The notes under the pieces were generated by a model, which searched no databases, was not told the origin of the DNA, and saw nothing but the letters and a program-made list of their open reading frames with translations. From JAIVJZ01 sp035645695 (lineage in GTDB: Bacteria > Acidobacteriota > Blastocatellia > Pyrinomonadales > Pyrinomonadaceae), in assembly GCA_035645695.1 (NCBI GenBank), contig DASQMC010000078.1:97152-161151 (forward strand): a DNA stretch of 64,000 bases, read 5' to 3'. The translations under genes were made by a program, and so were the position numbers. Position 1 is the stretch's first letter. The number at the start of each line of letters is the position of its first letter. Shown piece after piece: positions 31,613 through 39,342 of the stretch.

Positions 31613-31742
31613 TGCGCGCCGCGCTTTGACACTCGTCGTCAATTGAGGCGTCGTCGCGCGCTGAGAGGCGTCTCAAGGCACGGTGAGCGGGCGTCGCGCT
31701 GAGAACGATTTGCCCGCGCGCCCGGCGAATTGGCTTGATGGA

Positions 31743-32654
31743 TTAATCTTCCGGCAAGCTCCACGTTTGCCCGATCTCGGTCAACGCCACGCGCCAGCGT
31801 TCTCGTCCGGCGACGGCGAACAGGCGCTCGACCGGTTCGCCGGCAGGCTCGCGGCTCAGGCGGAAAGTCGAATGGTGCATCGGGAGCACGTAGGTAGCGC
31901 CCATCTCGCGCGCCATCCGCCAGGATTGTTCCGGGTTGGCGTGCGCGTGGATGTAAGGGTCGTATGCGCCGATTGGCATCATGGCGAGCACGATATTGGC
32001 GCGTCGCTTGAGCCGCCCGAAGGCGCGCGTGTCCGCCGTGTCGCCTCCGAAAACTATCGCGCGCCCGTTCTTCTCGATCAGAAAACCGCCGTAACCGCGA
32101 TGGCTGTCCGTCAGTTTGCGCGCCCCCCAGTGGCTCACCTCAACCGACTCGACGCGCACGCCGCCGTCCACTTCCACCGAACGCCCCCACGCCAACTCGT
32201 CCACGCGCCGGAAGCGACGCACGAGGTCGCCGTTGCCATGCTGCACGACGGCGTGCAAACGGCGCGGCAAACGCGTGAGCGTGCCTGTGTCGCAATGATC
32301 CATGTGCGCGTGCGAGACGAGCACCGCGTCGAGCGCGGGCAACTCGTGCGGCGCGAGCGCGGGCTGCACGAGGCGGCGCGGCCCCAGGGTCAGGATGCCG
32401 GGAACACGAAGGCCGACGCGCTCCCTCAGAGCCGGATCGGTCAGCAGCCAAGTGCCGTAAAAATTGATGAGCACGGTGGCGTGGCCGAGCCACGCAACCG
32501 TCAAACGGTCGTCCCGCCACTCCGCCGGGCGCGGGCGGTGCACTGCTGGCGCAATCTCGACGCGCCTCTCCTGCAAACGCTCATCCACAAAACGACGCCC
32601 GAATCGCCTGGCAAATCCCGCGTATGTCCTCAAATTGCCGGCCGTTATATTCAT
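31743..32654 (-). CDS. MBL-fold metallo-hydrolase (UlaG/NAPE-PLD-like)
   Basis: A 303-residue metallo-beta-lactamase-fold hydrolase. Metal ligands are visible in SHAHMDHCD (HxHxDH), a later GGDTAD Asp and MHHSTF His. N-terminal RVEIAPAVHRPRP and LTVAWLGHATVLINF resemble the group containing UlaG-like lactonases and NAPE-PLD-like phospholipases. No signal peptide. Substrate unknown. Confidence 0.88.
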   Translation of the reverse strand: MNITAGNLRTYAGFARRFGRRFVDERLQERRVEIAPAVHRPRPAEWRDDRLTVAWLGHATVLINFYGTWLLTDPALRERVGLRVPGILTLGPRRLVQPALAPHELPALDAVLVSHAHMDHCDTGTLTRLPRRLHAVVQHGNGDLVRRFRRVDELAWGRSVEVDGGVRVESVEVSHWGARKLTDSHRGYGGFLIEKNGRAIVFGGDTADTRAFGRLKRRANIVLAMMPIGAYDPYIHAHANPEQSWRMAREMGATYVLPMHHSTFRLSREPAGEPVERLFAVAGRERWRVALTEIGQTWSLPED

Positions 32655-32717
32655 GAACGATTAGATGCCGCAAATCACCCGCCCGTCATTCATTAATCGT
32701 CGCCCATGCGTAATAGG

Positions 32718-32765
32718 CGGTTTTCAGTTTTCAGTTTTCAGTTTTCAGTTTTCGGTTTTCAGTTG
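32718..32765. repeat. Tandem heptamer TTTTCAG (left block)
   Basis: Six units of TTTTCAG, one reading TTTTCGG, in 7-base phase. The inverse words CTGAAAA form the block at 32851-32914, and the same heptamer returns at 48771-48834, 16 kb away. Confidence 0.85.
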
Positions 32766-32850
32766 TTCGCGGTTAACGGCAGAAGATGTAAATGTCGCAG
32801 CTTGTGCAAGAGGTGAAAATATCTGACGACCGGCAACCGGAAATTAACAA

Positions 32851-32914
32851 CAGAAAACCGACTGCTGAAAACTGAAAACTGAAAACTGAAAACCGACTGC
32901 TGAAAACTGAAAAC
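32851..32914. repeat. Tandem heptamer CTGAAAA (inverse block)
   Basis: CTGAAAA units interspersed with CCGACTG in heptad phase. It is complementary to 32718-32765, so the pair can fold as a long cruciform or hairpin with an 85-base loop. Confidence 0.85.
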
Positions 32915-33090
32915 TTCTTCCCATTCGCCGCCGTGTTGTATGCTCAAGGTACGGAGACATTCCCTGTTATCGAGAGTTGCCTGTGCGCCGCCTGCGCTGG
33001 CCTGTTGACGTTTCCGTCGTAAGGCGGCCTGCTTTTATCATTACGACGCGCCCGCCCGACCGTCGGGAAGCGACGATTAAGGACATATTC

Positions 33091-34620
33091 TTGCCGGACG
33101 ATCATTCGACATTGACGGCGTGGCTGCCCGATCTTCTCTACACGCGCGGGAGATTTGAAAGCGGCCTCGCCCTCGTCTCAGACGACGTGGGGCGCATCAC
33201 GCAACTCACGCACGACTATGAGAGACTTCAGGCGCGCCTCGTGCGGCTCAAGGGTCGCGCGCTCATGCCGGGTCTCGTCAACGCACACTCGCACGCCTTC
33301 CAGCGCGTCATTCGCGGGCGCACGGAGCGTCGTTCCGCCACGCATGATTCCTTCTGGACGTGGCGCGAGATGATGTATGCGGCCGCCACGCGCCTCACTC
33401 CCGAAGACATTTACGATGCCTCACGCATGGCCTTCCTCGAAATGGCCGCAAGCGGCATCACGGCCGTTGGCGAGTTTCACTACCTGCACCACGCCCCCGG
33501 CGGCGCGCGCTATGCGGACGAGAACGAACTGGCGAAGCAGGTCATCCGCGCCGCCGGGGATACGGGCATCCGCATCGCGCTCCTGCGCGTCGCCTACGCG
33601 CGCGCGGGCTGGAACGTGTCGCCGGACGAGCGACAGGCACGCTTCATCGAACGCGACCCCGAAGCGTTTCTCAAGGGGACTGAAACTCTTAAAAACGATC
33701 TCGCGCGCGACGCGCCCGCAAGCGTTGATGCCCTTGCGGGAGCCGCGCCCGGAGAGGCGCAAAAGGCGCGCGAGGCGTGGGTCGGCGTCGCGCCTCATAG
33801 CGTGCGCGCCGTGCCGCTCGATTACCTGCGCGAGGTCTGCGCCTTCGCCGCCACACACCGGATGCCCGTCCACATGCACGTCGCCGAGCAACCCGCAGAG
33901 GTCGCCGCCTGCATAGGGGAACACGGGCGCGCGCCCGTCGCGCTGCTCGCCGGTGAAGGTCTGCTCGACGAGCGATTCACGGCCGTCCACGCCGTCCACA
34001 TTACGCCCGAAGACGTGAGCGCGCTTGCCGCCGCGCGGGCGCACGTCTGCGCCTGCCCGACGACCGAGCGCAATCTGGGCGACGGCATCGTCCCCGCAGA
34101 TTTGCTGCTCGGCGCGGGCGTGCCCGTCTCGCTCGGCACGGACAGCCATACGCAGATCGATCTCCTCGAAGACGCGCGCGAACTCGAATATCACCTGCGC
34201 CTGCAAAAACTCGAACGCGCCGTGCTCGCGCCCGAAACGAACGCGCCGTTGAAAGCACTGGCGAACGAAACACGCGCCCCGGTTTCCCGTGAATCAAACG
34301 ACGAAACGAGCGGCCTCGACGCGCTCGCCGCGCGCCTTTTCGACTGCGCCACCGCGAACGGCGCGGCCGGAATCGGCGCGACCGGCGGCACGCTCGAAGC
34401 CGGACGCCCGGCGGATTTCTTCACCGTCTCTCTCGCCGACCCGTCCATCGCCGGGGCGGGCGCGGACGATCTGCTGCCCGCCGTCGTCTTCTCGCTCGCG
34501 CGCACGGCCGTGCGCGATGTGGTCGTCGGCGGTCGTCGCATCGTAGAAGATGGACAGCACCGGACGCGTGATGAGATCATCGAACGCTTCATAAATTTGC
34601 AGCGCAGGCTTTGGCGTTGA
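33091..34620 (+). CDS. hutF: Formimidoylglutamate deiminase-like amidohydrolase
   Basis: A protein of about 509 residues in the amidohydrolase superfamily. Metal and substrate motifs: PGLVNAHSHAFQRVIRGRTE, FWTWREMMYAAA, VGEFHYLHH, VHMHVAEQPAEV, VHAVHIT and GTDSHTQIDLLEDARELEY. This combination matches HutF, which deiminates N-formimino-L-glutamate in histidine breakdown. The start is uncertain: TTG at 33091 has AAGGA seven bases upstream, while the frame runs back to 32977. A small coiled-coil gene and argE follow closely, giving an operon on glutamate-family amino acid metabolism. Confidence 0.85.
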   Translation: MPDDHSTLTAWLPDLLYTRGRFESGLALVSDDVGRITQLTHDYERLQARLVRLKGRALMPGLVNAHSHAFQRVIRGRTERRSATHDSFWTWREMMYAAATRLTPEDIYDASRMAFLEMAASGITAVGEFHYLHHAPGGARYADENELAKQVIRAAGDTGIRIALLRVAYARAGWNVSPDERQARFIERDPEAFLKGTETLKNDLARDAPASVDALAGAAPGEAQKAREAWVGVAPHSVRAVPLDYLREVCAFAATHRMPVHMHVAEQPAEVAACIGEHGRAPVALLAGEGLLDERFTAVHAVHITPEDVSALAAARAHVCACPTTERNLGDGIVPADLLLGAGVPVSLGTDSHTQIDLLEDARELEYHLRLQKLERAVLAPETNAPLKALANETRAPVSRESNDETSGLDALAARLFDCATANGAAGIGATGGTLEAGRPADFFTVSLADPSIAGAGADDLLPAVVFSLARTAVRDVVVGGRRIVEDGQHRTRDEIIERFINLQRRLWR

Positions 34621-34661
34621 AAGATTAACGTATCAACCCCAAAAAAGTCGGGAGTAACGTT

Positions 34662-34937
34662 ATGACGAACGAAGAGATACAAAGGGTTTTGGAATTCATG
34701 ATGCAACGTCAGGAAGTCTTCGTTGGTCATCTGGAAAGGCTCGAAGAAAATCAGGAGAAGCTTCAGGAAGAAGTTAGAGGCTTGACGACGGAAGTTCGCG
34801 GGCCGGCCGGCTTAGTGGGACAACTCGGCGAGGCGCAGATTCAGACGCAGAACGATATGTCGCACTTAACGAAAATCGTCACGGGCATCGTGGAGTGGCG
34901 CGGGATCGCAACAGCGGCCGTAGTTAATTTGATATGA
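34662..34937 (+). CDS. Small coiled-coil protein translationally coupled to argE
   Basis: A 91-residue, Glu/Gln-rich helical protein (EIQRVLEFMMQRQEVFVGHL, ERLEENQEKLQEEVRGLTTE) with heptad character; no enzyme motif. GGGAG lies nine bases before the ATG. Its TGA overlaps the ATG of the broken argE copy as ATGA, so native argE translation was probably coupled to this gene. After element integration, only the truncated argE fragment remains in that position. Confidence 0.7.
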   Translation: MTNEEIQRVLEFMMQRQEVFVGHLERLEENQEKLQEEVRGLTTEVRGPAGLVGQLGEAQIQTQNDMSHLTKIVTGIVEWRGIATAAVVNLI

Positions 34938-35185
34938 AGGTTGAGCAGACACTCGCCGAACTCGTTCGCTTCGACTCGGTTTCATCGCGTTCCAATGTAG
35001 AGATCATCTCTTACCTCGCCGCCCGCGCAGAGGCCGCAGGGATGTGCGCGCGCATGTTTCCGTACACTGACGAAGCGGGCGTCAAGAAGTTCAACCTCGT
35101 CTGCGTCCCGCCCGTGGTGGACGCCGACCGGATGGAGGTGGAACTCGCGCTCGTAGGGCACACGGACACAGTGAGAAAACCCTGA
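34934..35185 (+). pseudogene. argE: Truncated argE 5' fragment left at the element's left junction
   Basis: Encodes 83 residues. Residues 1-80 match the N-terminus of the complete argE at 47643 with about nine substitutions, through VGHTDTV; then the frame runs into element DNA (RKP, stop). It lacks the rest of the M20 metallopeptidase, so it cannot be an enzyme. It retains the native upstream context (ATGA overlap with the coiled-coil gene), marking it as the host's original 5' end. Confidence 0.9.
35117..35173. repeat. attL: Left attachment site (57-bp direct repeat inside argE)
   Basis: 57 bases identical to 47826-47882, starting GTGGACGCCGACCGG and ending CACACGGACACAGTG (the GHTDTV codons). 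Sequences diverge abruptly on the right side (AGAAAACCC here, CCCTACGAC at the other copy) but only gradually on the left, as expected for an integrase crossover in a coding region with homologous flank. Confidence 0.88.
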
Positions 35186-35249
35186 AAACCCTTTAATTTC
35201 CTACCCTTTTTCATCTCTCGCCTAAGTTACCAACCGCTTTTCGCTGCCT

Positions 35250-35271
35250 ATTCACACAAGATTCACACAAG
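35250..35271. promoter_or_regulatory. Candidate integrase arm-type sites, left end
   Basis: Two direct copies of ATTCACACAAG, 11 bases apart, 77 bases inside the left junction. A closely matching pair (TTCACACAAAATGCACACAA) lies at 47544-47565 near the right junction, the arrangement expected of integrase arm sites. Confidence 0.55.
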
Positions 35272-35276
35272 CCCGC

Positions 35277-35495
35277 TTACTGCTTGCGCTTGCCGCCTTT
35301 CTTCGTCGCCTTCGGCGGTCTTCCCATTGGCAACTGTTCGATGTTATCCAAGTCGCCCCGACGAATCATGTACACGTTGCCGAACTTCTCAGCCTTCAAC
35401 CGTCCGTCCTGTATCAACTGCAAGACTCTTTGACGAGTGACGCCGAGGACGTTAGCCGCTTCATTCGTGGTGATATTTTCGGTTTGTTCGCTCAT
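35277..35495 (-). CDS. Excisionase-family / MerR-like HTH protein
   Basis: A 72-residue protein: ENITTNEAANVLGVTRQRVL is a winged-HTH (HTH_17) opening, followed by LIQDGRLKAEKFGNVYMIRR and a Lys/Arg-rich tail. Such proteins direct excision or repress promoters in mobile elements. The frame extends to 35585, but ATG at 35495 is the likely start because the upstream part spans the promoter and operator of the divergent gene. First gene inside the left junction. Confidence 0.8.
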   Translation of the reverse strand: MSEQTENITTNEAANVLGVTRQRVLQLIQDGRLKAEKFGNVYMIRRGDLDNIEQLPMGRPPKATKKGGKRKQ

Positions 35496-35516
35496 AACGC
35501 GGCATTGTACTAAAAA

Positions 35517-35604
35517 AGTCCTTTGTCGCCTAGAACTATTTTTGCCCGTATAAGTACTTTTCTCTTGACAAGGACTTTTATCCATCTATAATAGTCCTTG
35601 TCAA
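35517..35604. promoter_or_regulatory. Strong sigma-70-like promoter with 12-bp palindromic operator
   Basis: TTGACA (35565-35570), 16-base spacer and TATAAT (35587-35592) drive the plus-strand SWIM gene. A perfect inverted repeat, TTGACAAGGACT (35565-35576) and AGTCCTTGTCAA (35593-35604), covers the -35 box and the start-site side of the -10. A third half-site, AGTCCTTTGTC, lies at 35517-35527 towards the divergent HTH gene. The layout predicts repression by a dimeric regulator, possibly the adjacent HTH protein. Confidence 0.8.
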
Positions 35605-35638
35605 CAAGCAAGCACTTAAAGAGAAGAGGAAAACGGAG

Positions 35639-35995
35639 ATGATTGAATTGAAAGATGCGGAGCAATTAAGCAAGGCAACGGAGCGGGCGAAGGCGGGCAA
35701 TTTGTTCGTGCAGCCGTCCGGCCAGTTCAGGATGTACTACGTCACGAACCGCGACAACGGCAACCGCTACACGGTTAATTTCTTCGTCCGAAACGGTAAG
35801 CGATACGGCCACTGCGACTGCAAGGCGGGCATGAATCACGTCGCGTGTAAGCATTTAAGTGCCGCTGCCGCTCTTCATGTTGTGCGGGCTGCGGAGAGCG
35901 CAACGCAATCATCTGCCGCTACAATCGAAAACGCGCCGATGATTCAGCCAGCGCAAAGCAAGCCGCAAGAGAAGTGGCGCGGCATCGCAATCTAA
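35639..35995 (+). CDS. SWIM zinc-finger protein
   Basis: A 118-residue protein with the SWIM signature CxCx(n)CxH: C59-x-C61, C70-x-H72 (HCDCKAGMNHVACKH). The N-terminal part (QFRMYYVTNRDNGNRYTVNF) is a short beta-rich segment that precedes SWIM fingers in larger proteins; the C-terminal 40 residues are low-complexity. SWIM fingers bind DNA or protein; the role here is unknown. Transcribed from the operator-controlled promoter at 35565. Confidence 0.8.
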   Translation: MIELKDAEQLSKATERAKAGNLFVQPSGQFRMYYVTNRDNGNRYTVNFFVRNGKRYGHCDCKAGMNHVACKHLSAAAALHVVRAAESATQSSAATIENAPMIQPAQSKPQEKWRGIAI

Positions 35996-36073
35996 AGCGA
36001 AGGGCTTAGGAGTGCAGCGAACACCCTAAGCCCCTCTAACATCAACCCCACCCTAAGAAAGAGAGGATTGACC

Positions 36074-36307
36074 ATGAGAAACATTAGCACGAAACAAATC
36101 ACGCCCGAAAAGGCGACAGAATTGGTGACACAAATCATTCGCTCCGGCGACGATGAAGCCGCGCGTGCACTGACTATGCTTTTGAACGCGTTTGTAGATG
36201 TGGAAAGCAGAGACGAGAGACAGGCGATAGCGGTCGCAGCGTCCGAACGCGCCTACAGAATGACAGACGAGTTCGGCAATTCCCTACTCGCCTTCATAGC
36301 CGCTTAA
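36074..36307 (+). CDS. Small acidic protein of unknown function
   Basis: A 77-residue, largely helical protein (TPEKATELVTQIIRSGDDEA, RALTMLLNAFVDV). GAGAGGA lies seven bases before ATG 36074; an in-frame TTG at 36068 is less well placed. It is followed by an intrinsic terminator, so it ends the operon starting with the SWIM gene. Not recognised. Confidence 0.65.
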   Translation: MRNISTKQITPEKATELVTQIIRSGDDEAARALTMLLNAFVDVESRDERQAIAVAASERAYRMTDEFGNSLLAFIAA

Positions 36308-36313
36308 ACAAAC

Positions 36314-36356
36314 AAAGGACTTGGGAAGTTAGCCGCTTCCCAAGTCCTTTTTCTTA
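36314..36356 (+). terminator. Intrinsic terminator of the SWIM operon
   Basis: Perfect 15-bp stem (AAAGGACTTGGGAAG at 36314-36328 with its complement at 36336-36350), 7-base loop, then TTTTTCTT. Seven bases after the stop codon of the preceding gene. Confidence 0.9.
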
Positions 36357-36394
36357 TCAACCGTTCGCCACCTTAGAAGGGAAGGAAGATTGAC

Positions 36395-36685
36395 ATGAAG
36401 GATTTTAACACGGATTGCGCCGCACTAGAGGTCTCCACGATTCACACAGAGGAAAGTGTCAGCATGTACTCGGATGTGTCCGAAGTCGCCAGCGGCTTTT
36501 GTTCGGTTTGCTTTCAAGACGTGCCGGAACTGCGCGAAATTTCTATGACCGAATTTCCGCAAGGGGGAGAGCCTACAACCTATCGCACAACATCTCTCCA
36601 CATTTGCGTTGGCTGTCTCGCACGCATCCTTGTCGCGCCGTCTCACGCGACGTTATCACAAGGCATCGTCAACGACATGCGGTAG
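36395..36685 (+). CDS. Small protein with two CxxC pairs
   Basis: A 96-residue protein with C36-x-x-C39 and C71-x-x-C74, likely a zinc ribbon. AAGGAAG precedes the ATG by eight bases. No family was recognised. It lies between two intrinsic terminators, so it is a single-gene transcript. Confidence 0.7.
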   Translation: MKDFNTDCAALEVSTIHTEESVSMYSDVSEVASGFCSVCFQDVPELREISMTEFPQGGEPTTYRTTSLHICVGCLARILVAPSHATLSQGIVNDMR

Positions 36686-36709
36686 CCGCGCAAGACATTT
36701 GGACAGCAC

Positions 36710-36750
36710 TTCGGCGGGCGTCTTAACGGATTGCCCGCCGAATCATTTTA
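36710..36750 (+). terminator. Hairpin terminator after the two-CxxC gene
   Basis: 10-bp stem TTCGGCGGGC / GCCCGCCGAA (36710-36719, 36733-36742), 13-base loop, followed by TCATTTTA. Confidence 0.75.
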
Positions 36751-36899
36751 GGCGATGTTTCGAGCGTTGCACGCTGTACCGTAGATTGTACAGAATTGAC
36801 CTGTAACGAGTTTTTATCTCGCGGATGGCTAGACCTATGTCCAAACGTAAAAACGCCTCACAAGGCTTCTAATGCAAGCCTGACAATCTCGCACAATTC

Positions 36900-36944
36900 A
36901 ACAGACAGACAGTCATCCCCTATGGGCGTGACTGTCTGTCTGTT
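36900..36944. repeat. Element palindrome, copy A
   Basis: Perfect 16-bp arms AACAGACAGACAGTCA (36900-36915) and TGACTGTCTGTCTGTT (36929-36944) around TCCCCTATGGGCG. Marks the left border of the HTH/coiled-coil cassette. Forward orientation by its loop. Confidence 0.92.
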
Positions 36945-36984
36945 GCGAAGGGAAGAGTCATTAACGCATGATTCGATGCGACGG

Positions 36985-37347
36985 CTATCGCCAGAATTTA
37001 CGGTAAAGTCCGGTCACTTCGCCTTGTGTTGCCTGCTCTGCGCGTTGTGATAACACCTTTTTCCGGTATTCATCACGGACGGATTGATATAGAGCCTCAG
37101 ATGCGCCGCTGTTAGCTGCGAAGAAAAGGCCGCGAGCCGCTTGCTCTAACTCCTGCTCAAACTTCGCCTCGCGGGCGGCTCTATCCGCATCTAATCTCTC
37201 CTGTTGCCCTGCCTTCTCTGCGGCGTCCTTCGCGGCGGCATCGGCGGCAGCATCCTTGAATACCTTGTCCACCGCATCCCTTCTCGCTTTGCTCGCGGCT
37301 TCCTTTTGCTTCGACTCCGCTATCATCCTTTCAAGTGCGCTGCTCAA
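36985..37347 (-). CDS. Ala/Lys-rich coiled-coil protein
   Basis: A 120-residue, highly charged helical protein (KARRDAVDKVFKDAAADAAA, EKAGQQERLDADRAAREAKF). The start is TTG at 37347, six bases after AAGGAGA and overlapping the TGA of the upstream HTH gene, so the two are translationally coupled. Resembles small scaffold-like or DNA-packaging proteins only in composition; no function assigned. Confidence 0.75.
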   Translation of the reverse strand: MSSALERMIAESKQKEAASKARRDAVDKVFKDAAADAAAKDAAEKAGQQERLDADRAAREAKFEQELEQAARGLFFAANSGASEALYQSVRDEYRKKVLSQRAEQATQGEVTGLYRKFWR

Positions 37348-37553
37348 TTCCGTTTCTCCTTCTGAGTTCTAAATTCGCCCGCCTTAAATCGTGTCAGCCA
37401 GTTTTCGAGTACGGGCAACGGATAAAAAATCGCAGTGCCCAAAGTAAGTGGCGTGATGTTTCCGAGAGCGCGATGTCTACGGATTGTTCCCCGGCCGACA
37501 GCCGCCAGCCGTGCGGCAGCACGCTCCGTCAATAATTCACCGATATGCTTCAT
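37344..37553 (-). CDS. Excisionase / AlpA-like HTH protein
   Basis: A 69-residue protein: LLTERAAARLAAVGRGTIRR is an HTH followed by PLTLGTAIFYPLPVLENWL, a typical HTH_17/excisionase wing. AAAGGA precedes the ATG by about 10 bases. Its stop overlaps the TTG start of the coiled-coil gene. A second excisionase candidate for this element. Confidence 0.75.
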   Translation of the reverse strand: MKHIGELLTERAAARLAAVGRGTIRRHRALGNITPLTLGTAIFYPLPVLENWLTRFKAGEFRTQKEKRN

Positions 37554-37689
37554 GCTTCAAATTTCCTTTCACCGCTTCTCACCTGCGGTATCCCAAATGA
37601 CAACCGACGCAGCGGACATCCCGCAAGGAAGTGTTTGCTGCGTCGGTAGTTGCCACCTATACTTTACCGCTTGACCGTGGGGTAATTAC

Positions 37690-37735
37690 TTAGTCCGCAG
37701 TTAATCTACTGCGGACTAAATTTTATATCTTTTAT
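37690..37735. terminator. Terminator-like hairpin TTAGTCCGCAGT / ACTGCGGACTAA
   Basis: Perfect 12-bp stem (37690-37701, 37708-37719) with a 6-base loop, followed by ATTTTATATCTTTTATT on the plus strand. Confidence 0.7.
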
Positions 37736-37930
37736 TAAAAGATAGACCTCCCCCCTTTCATCCCCTTCCCCTTTCAGACAGGAGGACTACTGCCGACATT
37801 GTACCAGTGGTTAATTGTGCCATAGGACTTCCGGCCTTCGTGATGTCACGCGCGTACGGCGTCCCTACGCTCTAGCGTAAACGGTCGAACGTAAACTGCG
37901 CACTTCGGTCTCTCCGCAGCCGCGCAGCGA

Positions 37931-37974
37931 GCAGACAGACAGACTTCCCCTATGGGCGTGACTGTCTGTCTGTT
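37931..37974. repeat. Element palindrome, copy B
   Basis: CAGACAGACAG arm paired with CTGTCTGTCTG; loop region TTCCCCTATGGGCGTGA is identical to copy A. The outermost bases of the left arm have drifted. Forward orientation. Confidence 0.9.
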
Positions 37975-38021
37975 TGAAAGCGGAGGCTTAGTAGTTCAAA
38001 TTGAAGACGCGGGAAAGAATG

Positions 38022-38050
38022 TTGGCCGCTCTGTAATGCCTCTGTATAAT
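38022..38050 (+). promoter_or_regulatory. Promoter of the DUF2806-like gene, predicting a leaderless mRNA
   Basis: TTGGCC (38022-38027), 17-base spacer, TATAAT (38045-38050). The ATG begins at 38059, only eight bases after the -10 box, so the transcript would start at or within a base or two of the start codon. Confidence 0.7.
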
Positions 38051-38058
38051 CAAGGTTA

Positions 38059-39054
38059 ATGGAAATCAAAGACATCTCAGGACTCGGTGAGCCTCTAGCC
38101 AAGTTGGTTGAGGTAGTAGCCTCCGGCGTTGGTAGAGTCTCACGTTCCTTCTTCATCAAAAGGGATGCGGATGCCAAAGCCTACGAGATACGAAAACTGG
38201 CAGAGGCTTTGAATGAGAGTACAAAGCTACTTGGGGATGCTACCTACACGAAAGATGGCCTAACCTTAACCGCCGCACGCCAGCCCGACATACTGCCCGC
38301 TTCCCCGCAACTGGAAGAACGCGCTCTCGTTCGGACTTCGTATCAAGAAGCGAAGAAACAAATCAACATCGAAAGCGTTGTACAACACGCTGCCGAAGAA
38401 TTACGTGACAAAGAAACTGTATCTGATGAAAAGGTTGATGAGGATTGGATTACTAGATTTTTCAGCATAGCAGAGAACATTAGCAGCGAAGAGATGCAGA
38501 TACTTTGGGGCAAGATTCTCGCGGGCGAAGTGACAAGACCGCGTTCGTATTCTCTCAGGACTTTAGATGTACTTAAAAACTTTTCAAAAGAAGAAGCAGA
38601 AGTATTTGCCAAAGTTGCTCAAGCTGCTCTGCAAGTCAAAGGTTCGACTTTCATCTTTGTTCCCGACACTGACCATGAGATAGCGTATCTGACGACTGAG
38701 TTCAATATCGAATATAGGGACATATTGTTATTAAGAGAAATAGGTGTCCTTGCATCTAGTAATCTCTACTATAAAATACTCACAGCTAGCAGTGTCATTG
38801 TATTTGGCAAGTATGGAATTGTTATAAAAAGTGTGGATGACCAACCTGATTTAAATCTTCCGATTTTCGCCTATACTACTGTGGGAGCAGAGCTACTTCC
38901 ATTAATAGATGTTGTTCCGAACATGAACTACGTGCATCGGTTAGCTTCTTATTTTAAGGATAAAGTAATGAGTATTCAGTTTGGGGTAATAGAAGAAAGG
39001 ACAGGAGATATGTTCCACCTTTCAGACATAGAAGACATAACACCAACAGATTAG
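38059..39054 (+). CDS. DUF2806-like protein
   Basis: A 331-residue cytoplasmic protein. The central block DWITRFFSIAENISSEEMQI, then LWGKILAGEVTRP and YSLRTLDVLKNFSKEEAEVF is the hallmark of the DUF2806/TIGR03899 group. The function of that family is unestablished. The N-terminal 60 residues are helical and may contact membrane or DNA; no catalytic motif is visible. Single-gene cassette between palindromes B and C, with its own promoter and terminator; codon use is AT-richer than the host. Independent transcription suits an accessory cargo such as a defence or fitness gene, which is an inference. Confidence 0.75.
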   Translation: MEIKDISGLGEPLAKLVEVVASGVGRVSRSFFIKRDADAKAYEIRKLAEALNESTKLLGDATYTKDGLTLTAARQPDILPASPQLEERALVRTSYQEAKKQINIESVVQHAAEELRDKETVSDEKVDEDWITRFFSIAENISSEEMQILWGKILAGEVTRPRSYSLRTLDVLKNFSKEEAEVFAKVAQAALQVKGSTFIFVPDTDHEIAYLTTEFNIEYRDILLLREIGVLASSNLYYKILTASSVIVFGKYGIVIKSVDDQPDLNLPIFAYTTVGAELLPLIDVVPNMNYVHRLASYFKDKVMSIQFGVIEERTGDMFHLSDIEDITPTD

Positions 39055-39090
39055 CAACCAACGTTTAAGTTTAATCTACCTCAAGACAAA

Positions 39091-39127
39091 AAAGGCTCGG
39101 CAACAAGTGGGATGTTGCCGAGCCTTT
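39091..39127 (+). terminator. Terminator of the DUF2806-like gene
   Basis: Perfect 15-bp stem (AAAGGCTCGGCAACA with its complement) and 7-base loop. The GGCTCGGCA core and neighbouring TTCATG/CATG words resemble the terminators at 39259 and 44769, suggesting a shared module. Confidence 0.8.
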
Positions 39128-39193
39128 AGTTCATGCACAAAGGGTAACGCATGGACAAAATAATATTTGAGCCGCCGTCGAGCATCATCCGGC

Positions 39194-39325
39194 AACAGAC
39201 AGACAGTCATCCCCTATGGAGATGACTGTCTGTCTGTTTCTGTAAAGACAAAAAAAATGGCTCGGCAGAAGGTATCCCATCCCTCTGCCGAGCCTCGTAT
39301 TCATGTGAAGGTCACAACACATGAA
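39194..39325. repeat. Palindrome C plus terminator: left half of an extended inverted repeat
   Basis: Palindrome C occupies 39194-39238 (arms AACAGACAGACAGTCAT and complement, loop CCCCTATGGAG). It is followed by AGACAAAAAAAATGG, a GGCTCGGCAGA hairpin (39259-39294) and CACAACACATGAA (39313-39325). The same order of elements occurs in reverse at 44870-44729, flanking the tape-measure gene. Confidence 0.85.
39259..39294 (-). terminator. Terminator of the tape-measure gene (minus strand)
   Basis: Stem GGCTCGGCAGA / TCTGCCGAGCC. Read on the minus strand it is followed by ATTTTTTTTGTC, a classical U-tract. It lies 49 bases past the tape-measure stop codon. Confidence 0.88.
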
Positions 39326-39342
39326 TAAATCAAATTTGAGAA

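Larger units (their letters stand above)
32655..33090. other. Intergenic region with TTTTCAG heptad blocks
   Basis: It contains two blocks of heptad words (listed separately) that face each other as an inverted repeat across about 85 bases. An open frame continues upstream of hutF to 32977 but lacks a ribosome site. Confidence 0.6.
37554..38021. other. Intergenic region with hairpins and palindrome B
   Basis: No supported gene. It contains a hairpin ACCGACGCAGC/GCTGCGTCGGT (37603-37613, 37637-37647), a bidirectional terminator-like hairpin (listed), an AT-rich segment with TTTTATTAAAA (37730-37740) and palindrome B. Confidence 0.6.

Noticed and set aside
36796..37050. 84-codon plus-strand frame in the element
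   Set aside because: It runs through palindrome A and overlaps the opposite coding gene at 36985-37347; no ribosome site.
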